Assembly (NCBI GenBank): GCA_964615935.1
Contig: CAZTTG010000122.1
Location: forward strand, 1 to 15,174
Direction of reading: 5' to 3'
DNA: 15,174 bases
Source of the DNA: CAZTTG01 sp964615935
GTDB lineage: Bacteria > Planctomycetota > UBA1135 > GCA-002686595
Below, in pieces: positions 1 to 6,627 of this stretch. The notes under the pieces were generated by a model. The model saw only the letters and a list, made by a program, of their open reading frames with translations. It made no database searches and was not told the DNA's origin. The stretch's first letter is position 1; the number at the start of each line of letters is the position of its first letter. The position numbers and the translations under genes were made by a program.

Positions 1-100
1 AAATGGTCTTTTTCATTACGGAATGCACTCCAAGAGAGGACACAGAGAGAAGGGATGGGGTCCAGAGCGCGCAGAGGATGCCGCCCGGTGAGTGCGTGTC

Positions 101-123
101 AAAGCCCCAGCGGGGCTTTTTTT
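101..123 (+). terminator. Strong rho-independent terminator
   Basis: The stem AAGCCCC/GGGGCTT closes on the three-base loop AGC and runs into seven T residues (117-123). This is a textbook intrinsic terminator reading rightward. The transcript it ends enters from the left edge of the window and cannot be identified. Read leftward the hairpin has only three T residues after it, so it is weaker in that direction. Confidence 0.88.
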
Positions 124-482
124 GCAGAAAGCTACTTAACTTTGGATCGGCGCAGGTTGTCGGGACGTGGCCCGAAAAACGGCCGGTACCGGGGTTGGCG
201 CCATAAGCCGCTTGAAAGCAAGGGTTTATGCACGTCTCAGGCGCTCGAATGAGGTCGTCGAGGCCGCCTCAGAGGGCGTTTTGTGCGCTCCGGGAGGCCG
301 CAAACGGGCCCCCTTGGAGCGCGTTCGATGCACTGCCGAGCGAGCCCTCGCACCCGCTTCACTCCCATGCATTATGGAAGGGAGAGAGCCTTGACATGCG
401 CGCTCGAGGCCTGTGCGCGCAGCGCGCACGGAACGAATTGGGTGATCGCATTCGCAGGTCGCAGGAGCGGCGAGGGTTGCGA
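124..482. other. Non-coding, structured stretch with no supported gene
   Basis: Open frames exist here on both strands, but none has a recognisable product, a convincing ribosome-binding site or protein-like composition. Visible structure: a 10-bp palindrome at 183-192; an imperfect 14-bp hairpin at 285-322 (outer arms GCGCTCC/GGAGCGC, inner GGCC/GGCC); and a perfect inverted repeat at 413-429 (GTGCGCGC, one base, GCGCGCAC). A lone TTGACA at 391-396 has no -10 partner. It may hold the 3' untranslated region of the leftward arfB gene or an unrecognised structured RNA. No T-rich terminator for arfB was found. Confidence 0.5.
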
Positions 483-917
483 CTACTCCCCGTTGCGCTC
501 GACGCGACCGCGGCCGCGCTTGACCTCGCCGCGGCGTCGCTTGGCCTCCAGCCTTCGCTTCCGCGAGGCCCGGGTGGGGCGGGTCGCGCGACGACGCCTC
601 GGCCGCTTCAGCGCCTCGCGCACGATCCCCGCCAGGCGCTCGCGCGCCTCCTCGAGGTTGCGGCCCCGCTCGCGATGAGCGGAAGAGTGCAGCACCAGCT
701 CACCCTCTCGCGTGAGGCGCGATGCGAGCCGTTGCAGGAGCCAGGCTCGGTCGTGCTCGGAGAGCGCGCTGCTCTCCCGTACGGACCAGCGCAGGACCAC
801 CTTGGTGGAGACCTTGTTGACGTTCTGTCCCCCGGGGCCACCCGAGCGGGCGTAGTCGACGACCAGCTCGCCGCCGGGGATCTCCAGGCCCGGTCGCACC
901 TCGAGCCCGGACTCCAA
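483..917 (-). CDS. arfB: ArfB-type ribosome-rescue peptidyl-tRNA hydrolase (144 aa)
   Basis: A GGQ-domain protein of the ArfB (YaeJ) family, which releases nascent chains from ribosomes stalled without a stop codon. The GGQ tripeptide is at residues 29-31 within SGGPGGQNVNKVSTKV, the family signature. Residues from about 105 to the end are strongly Arg/Lys-rich; in characterised ArfB such a tail enters the empty mRNA channel. The codon-recognition domains of full release factors are absent and the length is typical of ArfB. The start is a TTG one base after the DUF971 stop, chosen because a perfect GGAGG lies 5 bases before it; GTG at 897-899 is the alternative. It is probably co-transcribed with the DUF971 gene. 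A related GGQ subfamily (PrfH) is less likely because of the short length and basic tail. Confidence 0.9.
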   Translation of the reverse strand: MESGLEVRPGLEIPGGELVVDYARSGGPGGQNVNKVSTKVVLRWSVRESSALSEHDRAWLLQRLASRLTREGELVLHSSAHRERGRNLEEARERLAGIVREALKRPRRRRATRPTRASRKRRLEAKRRRGEVKRGRGRVERNGE

Positions 918-918
918 C

Positions 919-1221
919 TCAGCCTCCGGGGTCCTGCTCCCGCAGGAAGCGGAAGGAGAAGATGCCCGTCCCGTGCCCGTCGCTGAACCTCATGGAGATC
1001 GCGTAGTGGCCCACCAGCTCGGCATCGGACTGCTCGATGGCGGGGTCGACCGTCTCCGGATCGTGACGCCGGATGCCGGTGATCTCGTCCACGCACTCGG
1101 CGCAGGGGCAGACCGAGCGAAGATGGGCCGCGGTGAAGTCCGATCGCGCCCCGTCGTCCCACTCGATCTCGATCCTCGAGGGGTCACTCCGGTGAATGAC
1201 CTGCGGCTGAGGGCTCGTCAT
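919..1221 (-). CDS. DUF971 family protein (100 aa)
   Basis: A small DUF971 protein, the fold that also forms the N-terminal domain of gamma-butyrobetaine hydroxylases. Stand-alone bacterial members have no settled function; some are encoded near iron-sulfur assembly genes (family knowledge). Seen here: the opening IHRSDPSRIEIEWDDG strand region, then LRSVCPCAECVDE with the family cysteine cluster (about residues 38-43) that could bind metal, and a C-terminal GHYAISMRFSDGHGTGIFSF region followed by FLREQD. ATG at 1221 gives the expected full length, though no good ribosome-binding site precedes it. It lies downstream of tRNA-Phe and one base before arfB. Confidence 0.88.
   Translation of the reverse strand: MTSPQPQVIHRSDPSRIEIEWDDGARSDFTAAHLRSVCPCAECVDEITGIRRHDPETVDPAIEQSDAELVGHYAISMRFSDGHGTGIFSFRFLREQDPGG
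923..927 (-). promoter_or_regulatory. Ribosome-binding site fixing the arfB TTG start
   Basis: Read leftward this is GGAGG, 5 bases before the TTG at 915-917. It lies inside the last codons of the DUF971 gene, so the two genes are probably translated in sequence from one mRNA. Confidence 0.7.
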
Positions 1222-1231
1222 CGGATAGGAG

Positions 1232-1249
1232 GCGCCGCGCGGCCGGCGC
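1232..1249 (-). other. GC hairpin between tRNA-Phe and the DUF971 gene
   Basis: Six-base-pair arms GCGCCG/CGGCGC with a six-base loop. There is no T run after it on either strand, so it is not a standard terminator. It could help end or process the tRNA transcript, or occlude the DUF971 start, which has no visible Shine-Dalgarno sequence. Confidence 0.3.
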
Positions 1250-1261
1250 GGGCGGGGGGAG

Positions 1262-1337
1262 TGGTGGGCAGAACCGGACTTGAACCGGTGACCCCTTGAT
1301 TTTCAGTCAAGTGCTCTACCAACTGAGCTATCTGCCC
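1262..1337 (-). tRNA. tRNA-Phe (anticodon GAA)
   Basis: Read leftward from 1337: acceptor arm GGGCAGA pairs with TCTGCCC; the D arm contains AGCTCAGTTGGTAGAGC; the anticodon stem CTTGA/TCAAG carries the loop CTGAAAA, giving anticodon GAA; the T arm contains GGTTCAAGTCC. The discriminator is A and a CCA end is encoded at 1262-1264. It has its own promoter inside the ribF stop region and lies between ribF and the DUF971 gene. Confidence 0.97.
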
Positions 1338-1353
1338 TGGTGACCTGGGCGGG

Positions 1354-1382
1354 ATTGTCCCGCAGGCCCGGGCAGGCGTCAA
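1354..1382 (-). promoter_or_regulatory. Sigma-70-type promoter of tRNA-Phe
   Basis: Read leftward: -35 TTGACG (1382-1377), a 17-base spacer, and -10 GACAAT (1359-1354). The expected start near 1347 lies about 10 bases before the mature tRNA. The -35 box overlaps the ribF TGA stop codon (1381-1379), so the tRNA promoter is embedded in the end of ribF. Confidence 0.7.
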
Positions 1383-2356
1383 CCCGCCGGAGTGACCCCG
1401 GGGGCCTGGCCGCGCTCCCGGAGCAGGTCGCGGGCCGCCTGGACGTCTCTCTCGATCTGGGCCCGGAGGGCCTCCAGGTCGGGGAAGCGCTGCTCGGCGC
1501 GGATCCGGCCCACGAACTCCAGCTCCAGGCGCGCTCCGTAGAGGTCCGCGCTGGCGTCGATGAGGTGCACCTCGACCAGGGGCTGCTCCGGCCTCCCGCC
1601 CCCCACCGTGGGCCGGTAGCCGATGTTCGCGACCGCCGGCCATCCGAACTCGCTGGAGGGCGGGGCCCCGCGCTCGACCCGGCGCGCCACCCCGGCCCAG
1701 ACCCCCACCGGGGGGTGGAGCTGGTCGTGCAGATCCAGGTTGGCGGTGGGGAAGCCCAGGCGCTGGCCCAGCTTGGCGCCCCGCACCACGGTGCCCAGGA
1801 TGCTCACCGGGCGACCCAGCATCCGCGCCGCCCCCGCGAGGTCCCCCAGCTCCACGGCCTCGCGGATGGCCGTGCTGGAGACCGCCCGCTGCTGCACGAT
1901 CACCTTGGGCACGACGTGTACGTCCAGGCCCATCTCCCGCAGGAGGCTGGCCGAGCCCCGGCGGTCGCGCCCGAACTTGCTGTCGAAGCCCAGGACGAAG
2001 GAGCGCGCCCCCAGCTTCTCCACCAGGATCTCCCGCACGAAGTCCTCGGCCGGGGTCTGGCGCAGGCGTTCGTCGAAGGCCAGGGCCACGGCGTGCTGGA
2101 CGCCGGCGCGGCGGAGGAGCTCCAGGCGGTGCTCCAGGGGGGTGAGCTTGCGGGGCGCCCGCCCCAGGATCACGCGCTTGGGGTGCCGGCGGAAGGTGAC
2201 CACCGTGGGGACGGCGTCCAGCTCGGCGGCCCGCTGCAGGTTGGCCCGCAGGATGGCCTGGTGCCCCAGGTGGAGGCCGTCGAAGACCCCGATGCTGATC
2301 ACCGAGCCCCGAGGCGGCGGCCCCTCCATGAGCCTCAGATCGAAGGTCGTCCTCAC
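1379..2356 (-). CDS. ribF: Bifunctional riboflavin kinase / FAD synthetase (325 aa)
   Basis: RibF makes FMN from riboflavin and ATP, then FAD from FMN and ATP, in the cytoplasm. The N-terminal adenylyltransferase domain shows SIGVFDGLHLGH, with the nucleotidyltransferase HxGH motif at residues 29-32, and SSTAIREA near residue 160. The C-terminal kinase domain shows KLGQRLGFPTANLDL near residue 203, the riboflavin kinase PTAN motif, followed by GVWAGVAR, NIGYRPTVGGG and EVHLID. Length and domain order are normal. The start is a GTG overlapping the def stop as GTGA, so ribF is probably translated by coupling to def. ribF is more often found beside truB or rpsO; pairing with def is less usual. 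Confidence 0.95.
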   Translation of the reverse strand: MRTTFDLRLMEGPPPRGSVISIGVFDGLHLGHQAILRANLQRAAELDAVPTVVTFRRHPKRVILGRAPRKLTPLEHRLELLRRAGVQHAVALAFDERLRQTPAEDFVREILVEKLGARSFVLGFDSKFGRDRRGSASLLREMGLDVHVVPKVIVQQRAVSSTAIREAVELGDLAGAARMLGRPVSILGTVVRGAKLGQRLGFPTANLDLHDQLHPPVGVWAGVARRVERGAPPSSEFGWPAVANIGYRPTVGGGRPEQPLVEVHLIDASADLYGARLELEFVGRIRAEQRFPDLEALRAQIERDVQAARDLLRERGQAPGVTPAG

Positions 2357-2901
2357 CTGCGCCTGGACGGGGCTTCGCCCCGGCTCGCCTTGTACTGGTC
2401 GATCAGCTCCTGCAGCGCCTGCTTGTGGCGGTGCTTGTCGGCCACCGACATGCGGTCGACCAGGAGGACCCCCTCCAGGTGGTCGTACTCGTGCTGGATG
2501 ACCCGGGAGAGGAAGCCCTCGAATTCCCGGTCGACGGGCTCTCCCCGGGGGTCGAAGGCCTCCACCCGACAGCGCTCCGGGCGCTTGACCTCGGCGTAGA
2601 GGCCCGGAAAGGAGAGGCAGCCCTCCTCCATGACGAGGAGCGGCCCCGTGCGCTCGACGATGGTGGGGTTGACCAGGACCACCGCGTCCCCCGGCTCCCC
2701 GGTGGGGTTGGCCACCAGGATCCTCAGCCCCAGCCCCACCTGGGGGGCGGCCAGGCCGACCCCCTCGCTGGCGTACATGCGCTCGAACATGGCCTCCACC
2801 AGGGCCTCCAGCCGCTCGTCGAAGGCGGGGACCGGCTGGGCCACCTTCCGCAGGACGGGGTCGGGATAGAGGGACAGGCGGAGCTCGAGATCGTCGGTCA
2901 T
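2353..2901 (-). CDS. def: Peptide deformylase (182 aa)
   Basis: Removes the formyl group from the N-terminal methionine of new proteins; a cytoplasmic metalloenzyme. All three family motifs are present: GVGLAAPQVG (residues 47-56), EEGCLSFPG (metal ligand Cys95) and QHEYDH (ligands His137 and His141, catalytic Glu138). The start at ATG 2901 (MTDDLELRL) gives the usual length. The frame stays open to an ATG at 2979, but the extra 26 residues are Pro/Arg-rich low complexity unlike the family and are probably not translated; neither start has a good Shine-Dalgarno sequence. It is the first gene of a def-ribF pair with a 4-base overlap, and divergent from the TPR-rpsT unit. Confidence 0.94.
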   Translation of the reverse strand: MTDDLELRLSLYPDPVLRKVAQPVPAFDERLEALVEAMFERMYASEGVGLAAPQVGLGLRILVANPTGEPGDAVVLVNPTIVERTGPLLVMEEGCLSFPGLYAEVKRPERCRVEAFDPRGEPVDREFEGFLSRVIQHEYDHLEGVLLVDRMSVADKHRHKQALQELIDQYKASRGEAPSRRR

Positions 2902-2987
2902 GGGGTCGGGGAGGGGGACGGGCCGCGGGGGCGGGCCTCGGCGGGGGCGGTCGCTCGGGGGCCCCGGCAGGGGCAGCATAGCCCGCG

Positions 2988-3016
2988 TTGACGGTTCCCG
3001 GCCACGCCGATAGGAT
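2988..3016 (+). promoter_or_regulatory. Sigma-70-type promoter for the TPR-rpsT unit
   Basis: TTGACG (2988-2993), a 17-base spacer, then TAGGAT (3011-3016). The -35 is identical to that of the tRNA-Phe promoter in this window and the spacing is optimal. Transcription would start near 3023, leaving a leader of about 140 bases to the preferred GTG at 3164. No leftward promoter of similar quality for def was seen; TATGCT (2982-2977) is a weak -10 candidate. Confidence 0.6.
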
Positions 3017-3163
3017 CGTCCCCCCGATTTTCTACCCGGCGCGACCGATTCGCGTCGGGCGCGAGTCCGGTCGGCCCCGGGTGGCCATCCCCGCGTGGGC
3101 CCACCTCCGGACTACCGGCGAGGCGCGCCCCCGGGGAGGGGGAGCGAGCCAGGGCAGCCCCGC

Positions 3164-4495
3164 GTGGATTTCTCCAAGCACATCAAGAAGGCCGAAGAGG
3201 CCCTGCGTCGTCGCAACTACGACTTCGCGATCGAGGTCTACCAGCAGCTGCTGGAGATCGATCCGGACGTGGGCGAGGCGCGCGCGGGCCTGCGCGTGGC
3301 CATCCGCAAGCGCCACGAGAAGAAGGGCGGCGGCCGGATCCTGCGGGCCATCGGGGGGGCCGTGCCGCTGGCCACCGCCAAGACCCTCTACAAGGCGGGC
3401 AAGCTGGACGCCGCCTCCCGGCAGCTCGAGACCTACCTGGCCCTCAACCCCCTCGACGAATCGGCCAACCTCCTCCTCGGCAATGCCCTCGAGGAGGCCG
3501 GGCACTACCAGTCGGCGCGGGCGGTCTACGAGTACCTGGCGGAGATCGCCCCCAGGAACCCGGAGGGGCTCAAGCGCGCCGGGGCCATGATGTACAAGAC
3601 CGGCGACCACGCCCGGGCGCTGGAGTACTACGAGCGGGCTCTGGAGGCCGACCCGCGGGACCAGGACGCCCTCAAGGCGCGCAAGAACCTGGCGGCCGAG
3701 ACCGCCCTGGAGGCGCGCCACCTCACCGAGATCCGGCACAGCCGCGACCAGATCAAGGACAAGGAGGAGGCCCACCTGCTGGAGCGCTCACAGCGCCTGC
3801 ACATGAGCGAGGAGGACCTCCGGGAGGAGCTGGCCAAGCTGGAGAACGCCTTCGCCGAGGCTCCCTCCGACGTGGACCTGATGGTGGGGATGGCCGACCT
3901 CCACGAGAAGCTGCGCGATCCCGAGGCGGCCCTGGACCTGGTCGAGCGGGCCCTGTCCTACCGCAAGGACTCCTACGAGCTGGCGTGCCGCGTGGGCGAT
4001 CTGCACAGCAAGGCGCTGAAGAAGCGCATCGCCCGGGCGGACAAGGAGGCCGACCAGGAGAAGGCCAGCCGCCTGGAGCAGGAGCTGCGGCAGTACGAGG
4101 TGGAGGACTACCGGCGCCGGGTGGACATCCACCCCAGCGACGCCGCCTTGCTGCTTCAGCTGGGCAAGCGCCTGATGTGGACCGAGCAATACGACGAGGC
4201 CCTGGCCCAGTTCCAGAAGGCCAATACCGACCAGCGCGTGCGCCGCGAATCCCTGTTCTACATGGCGCAGTGCTTTCAGAAGAAGGACTTCAACGACCTG
4301 GCCCGCCAGGAGTACCTGCGTGCGCTCGAGGGAATCGGCGAGGTGGACGAGCGCGCCAAGGAGATCATGTACAATCTGGGCAGCATCGCGGAGTCCGAGG
4401 GTAACGCCGAGGAGGCCCGTTCCTACTACGCCCGGGTGTACCAGGTGGACATCGGCTACAGGGATGTGGCCAGCAAGATGGAGCAGTTCAAGTAG
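3164..4495 (+). CDS. Cytoplasmic TPR-repeat protein (443 aa)
   Basis: A tetratricopeptide-repeat scaffold without signal peptide or clear membrane span. Helical repeats with TPR spacing occur at about residues 5-38 (NYDFAIEVYQQLLEIDPD), 75-185 (GHYQSARAVYEYLAEIAPRN, GDHARALEYYERALEADPRD), 235-275, 330-370 (QYDEALAQFQKAN) and 400-443. A charged coiled-coil-like stretch lies near 190-230 (SRDQIKDKEEAHLLER). TPR proteins bind partners; none can be named here. GTG 3164 (DFSKHIKKAEEAL) is preferred because the upstream GTG at 3095 adds 23 low-complexity Gly/Pro/Arg residues; a weak AGGG precedes 3164. The stop lies two bases before rpsT, so the two are almost certainly co-transcribed. The fold is certain; the function is unknown. 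Confidence 0.9.
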   Translation: MDFSKHIKKAEEALRRRNYDFAIEVYQQLLEIDPDVGEARAGLRVAIRKRHEKKGGGRILRAIGGAVPLATAKTLYKAGKLDAASRQLETYLALNPLDESANLLLGNALEEAGHYQSARAVYEYLAEIAPRNPEGLKRAGAMMYKTGDHARALEYYERALEADPRDQDALKARKNLAAETALEARHLTEIRHSRDQIKDKEEAHLLERSQRLHMSEEDLREELAKLENAFAEAPSDVDLMVGMADLHEKLRDPEAALDLVERALSYRKDSYELACRVGDLHSKALKKRIARADKEADQEKASRLEQELRQYEVEDYRRRVDIHPSDAALLLQLGKRLMWTEQYDEALAQFQKANTDQRVRRESLFYMAQCFQKKDFNDLARQEYLRALEGIGEVDERAKEIMYNLGSIAESEGNAEEARSYYARVYQVDIGYRDVASKMEQFK

Positions 4496-4497
4496 CC

Positions 4498-4752
4498 ATG
4501 ACGAACAGCAAGCAGGCCGCCAAACGCACGCGGCAGAACGAGCGCCGGCGAGCGCAAAACCGGACCGTCCGCTCCTCGATGCGCTCGGCGATGAAGAAGG
4601 TGGTGGAGGCCGACGCGCCCGAGGACGCGCAGGCCGCCCTTCCGGACGCGATGAGCAAGCTGGACCGCGCCGCCCGCAAGCACGTGATCCACCCCAACGC
4701 CGCGGCGCGCCAGAAGAGCCGGCTCTCGCGGGCCGCGAACAAGACCGACTGA
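4498..4752 (+). CDS. rpsT: 30S ribosomal protein S20 (84 aa)
   Basis: Ribosomal protein S20, which binds 16S rRNA in the body of the small subunit. The sequence begins MTNSKQAAKRTRQNERRR, continues with NRTVRSSMRSAMKKV and ends with HPNAAARQKSRLSRAANK; these are the standard S20 blocks, and the length is normal. The family usually has KKNAAARKKSRL at the position of HPNAAARQKSRL. It starts two bases after the TPR stop; the nearest purine-rich site (GGAG, 4480-4483) is 14 bases away, so its translation may depend on ribosomes finishing the TPR gene. A terminator follows within 110 bases. Confidence 0.96.
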   Translation: MTNSKQAAKRTRQNERRRAQNRTVRSSMRSAMKKVVEADAPEDAQAALPDAMSKLDRAARKHVIHPNAAARQKSRLSRAANKTD

Positions 4753-4803
4753 CGCGCCCCGCCCCGCCCCCGGCCCGGCGGGCGCCCGGGGGAGGGGAGC
4801 GGA

Positions 4804-4831
4804 GAGCGGGGAAGCCGAAGCCTCCCCGCTC
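4804..4831 (+). other. Stem-loop downstream of rpsT
   Basis: Perfect 9-bp arms GAGCGGGGA/TCCCCGCTC around a ten-base spacer that can form two more pairs (loop CGAA). No T run follows directly. It sits just before the terminator at 4839-4861 and could protect the 3' end of the rpsT mRNA. Confidence 0.5.
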
Positions 4832-4838
4832 CCCGACA

Positions 4839-4861
4839 CGTCCGTACCCTCGGACGCTTTT
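4839..4861 (+). terminator. Rho-independent terminator of the TPR-rpsT unit
   Basis: Arms CGTCCG/CGGACG with a six-base loop, then C and four T residues. It lies between the convergent rpsT and P1 genes, 10 bases before the P1 stop codon. The stem is short but well placed. Confidence 0.65.
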
Positions 4862-4871
4862 CCGCGAACGG

Positions 4872-6428
4872 CTACCGACCGCCCAGCACCCGCGCGTACC
4901 GGAAGTAGACCTCCAGGCAGAGCACCATCAGGGCGGTGGAGTAGACCCGGCCCCCGGAGACCCCCCAGGGACCCGCGGGATCCCACGAGCCCCGGAAGCT
5001 GCCGTCCTCGCGCTGCGAGTCCAGGACGGCGCCCTTCATGGCCTTGTTCCAGGGCGCCCACCAGCGACTGCCGCCCATCTGGTACATGGCGTAGGAGCCG
5101 TAGTACCAGTAGTACATGTCGCAGCCGAGCCCCTCGGGATCCCACTCGGGCAGCTTCCGCCGCAGGAGGTCGGCGCTCTTGCGCATGATCTCGTGCTCCT
5201 CGGGGTCCTGCCCCAGGAAGATGCGGCACAGGAGAGCCACGGCGGTCAGGGCCTCGCCCTTCTCCACGGGGAAGTGGTCGTTGACCCGCGCGATGCGCGA
5301 GCTGGGGCCCCCCACCTCGACGTAGCCCGCGCGGCCGGTGGCCGGATCGGTCACCTCCTCCAACCAGGACAGGGCGCCGGTGAGGGCCATCGGATCGACC
5401 ACCAGCCCGGCCTCCTCGGCGGACTTGAGGGCGAAGACCATCCAGCCCGTGACCGAGGTGTCGCTCTCCCCGTCGGGGGGGACCTCGTAGCGCCAGGCGC
5501 CGTAGGGGTTGCGGGCGCGTGAGATCCAGTTCACCGCGTCCTGGGCGGTGCGCCGGATCAGCGGGCTGCGGGTGAAGTAGTAGGCCTCGCAGAGCGCCAG
5601 CGTGGCCAGGGCGTGGTCGTAGACGTAGCCCTGCCCGATGGCCTCGCCCAGGAGGCCGGTGTCGGGGTCCTGCTGCTGCTTGAGCCAGGCGATGCCGCGG
5701 GCCACGTTGTGGCGGTACTCGCCCTCCTTGGAGGTGCTGCCCTGGCCCAGGAACGCCAGCAGTGCCAGGGCGGTCATGCCCACGTCGTGGGTGGCCTCCC
5801 CGGCGCCCTCGCAGCGGGCGTCCGGGGGATCGTGCTTCATGAAGCCATCGCAGTCCCAGCGGCCGTCGGCGTCCTGGTGGCGGGCGAGCCAGTCGAGGCC
5901 CGCCCGGATGGTGGCGTCCACCTTCAGGTCGCCTCCGCCCCGGCGTCGTCGGCCGAGCGGCCCCCCCCCCGCCCTGCCAGCGCCCCCGCCGATCCCGATG
6001 ATGTCGTTGAAGGCGAGCTCGTCGAAGGGGGCCTCGTTCAGGAAATCGTGGTCCACCGGGCCGGAGACGGGCTCCTCGACGCTATCCCTCGTCTCATCCT
6101 CGGGGATCAGCGCGTCCCGCAGCTGGGGCTCCTCGATCGGCAGCTCGGGCTCCTCGATCTCGGGCTCCGGCTCGACCGGATCCTCGATGACCTCCTCGAG
6201 ATCCGGCGCGATCTGTACGACGATAACGCCTCCCTCCTCTCCCGCCAGCAGGTCCCAGGGGATCGCCAGGAGGACGAAGAACGCGATCGCGTGGGCGGCG
6301 GCCGACAGGGCCAGCCAGGGCGTGCGGCTCATCCAGTCGTAGAGCACGTCGTGGAAGCTCGCCTCCTGCTCCCACGGCCGGGGAGGGGTCCACCCGGCGG
6401 CGACCGGCGTATCGGATCTCTCAACCAT
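4872..6428 (-). CDS. TonB-like anchored alpha/alpha-toroid protein P1 (518 aa)
   Basis: Predicted inner-membrane protein with a large exported domain; function unknown. In order: a cytoplasmic tail with PWEQEASFHDVLYDWMSR (residues 18-35); one transmembrane helix (about 37-60) containing SAAAH, the S-x-x-x-H pattern of TonB (Ser42, His46); a Glu/Pro linker with PDLEE and EPEPEIEEPELPIEEP (about 75-120); FNDIIGIGGGAG (140-151) and a Gly/Arg patch; then a toroid domain to the end. The toroid starts with HQDADGRW, like a QW motif of squalene cyclases, and ends with CDMYYWYYGSYAMYQMGG and GGRVYSTALMVLCLEVYFRY. The cyclase DxDD acid motif is replaced by ESDT. No TonB C-terminal domain is present. 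Start ATG 6428 is chosen over GTG 6434 because GGAGG lies 5 bases before it. A ten-C run (5961-5970, plus strand) lies in the linker. Product databases would probably say prenyltransferase/squalene oxidase repeat protein. Confidence 0.88.
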   Translation of the reverse strand: MVERSDTPVAAGWTPPRPWEQEASFHDVLYDWMSRTPWLALSAAAHAIAFFVLLAIPWDLLAGEEGGVIVVQIAPDLEEVIEDPVEPEPEIEEPELPIEEPQLRDALIPEDETRDSVEEPVSGPVDHDFLNEAPFDELAFNDIIGIGGGAGRAGGGPLGRRRRGGGDLKVDATIRAGLDWLARHQDADGRWDCDGFMKHDPPDARCEGAGEATHDVGMTALALLAFLGQGSTSKEGEYRHNVARGIAWLKQQQDPDTGLLGEAIGQGYVYDHALATLALCEAYYFTRSPLIRRTAQDAVNWISRARNPYGAWRYEVPPDGESDTSVTGWMVFALKSAEEAGLVVDPMALTGALSWLEEVTDPATGRAGYVEVGGPSSRIARVNDHFPVEKGEALTAVALLCRIFLGQDPEEHEIMRKSADLLRRKLPEWDPEGLGCDMYYWYYGSYAMYQMGGSRWWAPWNKAMKGAVLDSQREDGSFRGSWDPAGPWGVSGGRVYSTALMVLCLEVYFRYARVLGGR

Positions 6429-6433
6429 ACCCA

Positions 6434-6438
6434 CCTCC
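6434..6438 (-). promoter_or_regulatory. Ribosome-binding site fixing the P1 start
   Basis: Read leftward this is GGAGG, 5 bases before ATG 6428. It overlaps the upstream in-frame GTG (6434-6432), which argues against that codon as the start. Confidence 0.75.
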
Positions 6439-6570
6439 GCGAGTGAGCGACGTCCAGGAATGCGCGCGCTCGGCGAGCGCGTCGGGCCATCGCGTCTTCT
6501 GGGTACGGTCGGGCGTCGGGGGTGGCGACGCCGCGCACAGGAACGCTCGCGCCGCAGGGAGGTTCAACGA

Positions 6571-6613
6571 GAAGGAGCCCGCGCTGCCCTTCGCATCGGG
6601 CGGCGCGGGCTCC
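6571..6613 (-). terminator. Terminator ending the P3-P2 transcript
   Basis: A long hairpin 15 bases past the P2 stop: perfect 11-bp arms GGAGCCCGCGC/GCGCGGGCTCC, one mismatch, four more pairs and an eight-base loop. Read leftward it is followed by TTCTCGTT, a modest T-rich tract, so it is a plausible but leaky intrinsic terminator. It separates P2 from the same-strand P1 gene. Confidence 0.65.
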
Positions 6614-6627
6614 CGCTCTCGACTGCT

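Noticed and set aside
1..100. 3' end of a known RNA gene before the terminator
   Set aside because: I compared it mentally with tmRNA, RNase P RNA and 5S rRNA ends and recognised none; the fragment is too short to call.
391..396. Consensus TTGACA as a rightward promoter
   Set aside because: At 16-18 bases spacing only GC sequence (TGCGCG) is found, and no rightward gene follows.
1340..2599. 419-residue open frame on the plus strand
   Set aside because: It is antisense to ribF and def, whose motifs are complete; its composition (Ala, Gly, Pro, His, Arg) is typical of a GC-rich shadow frame.
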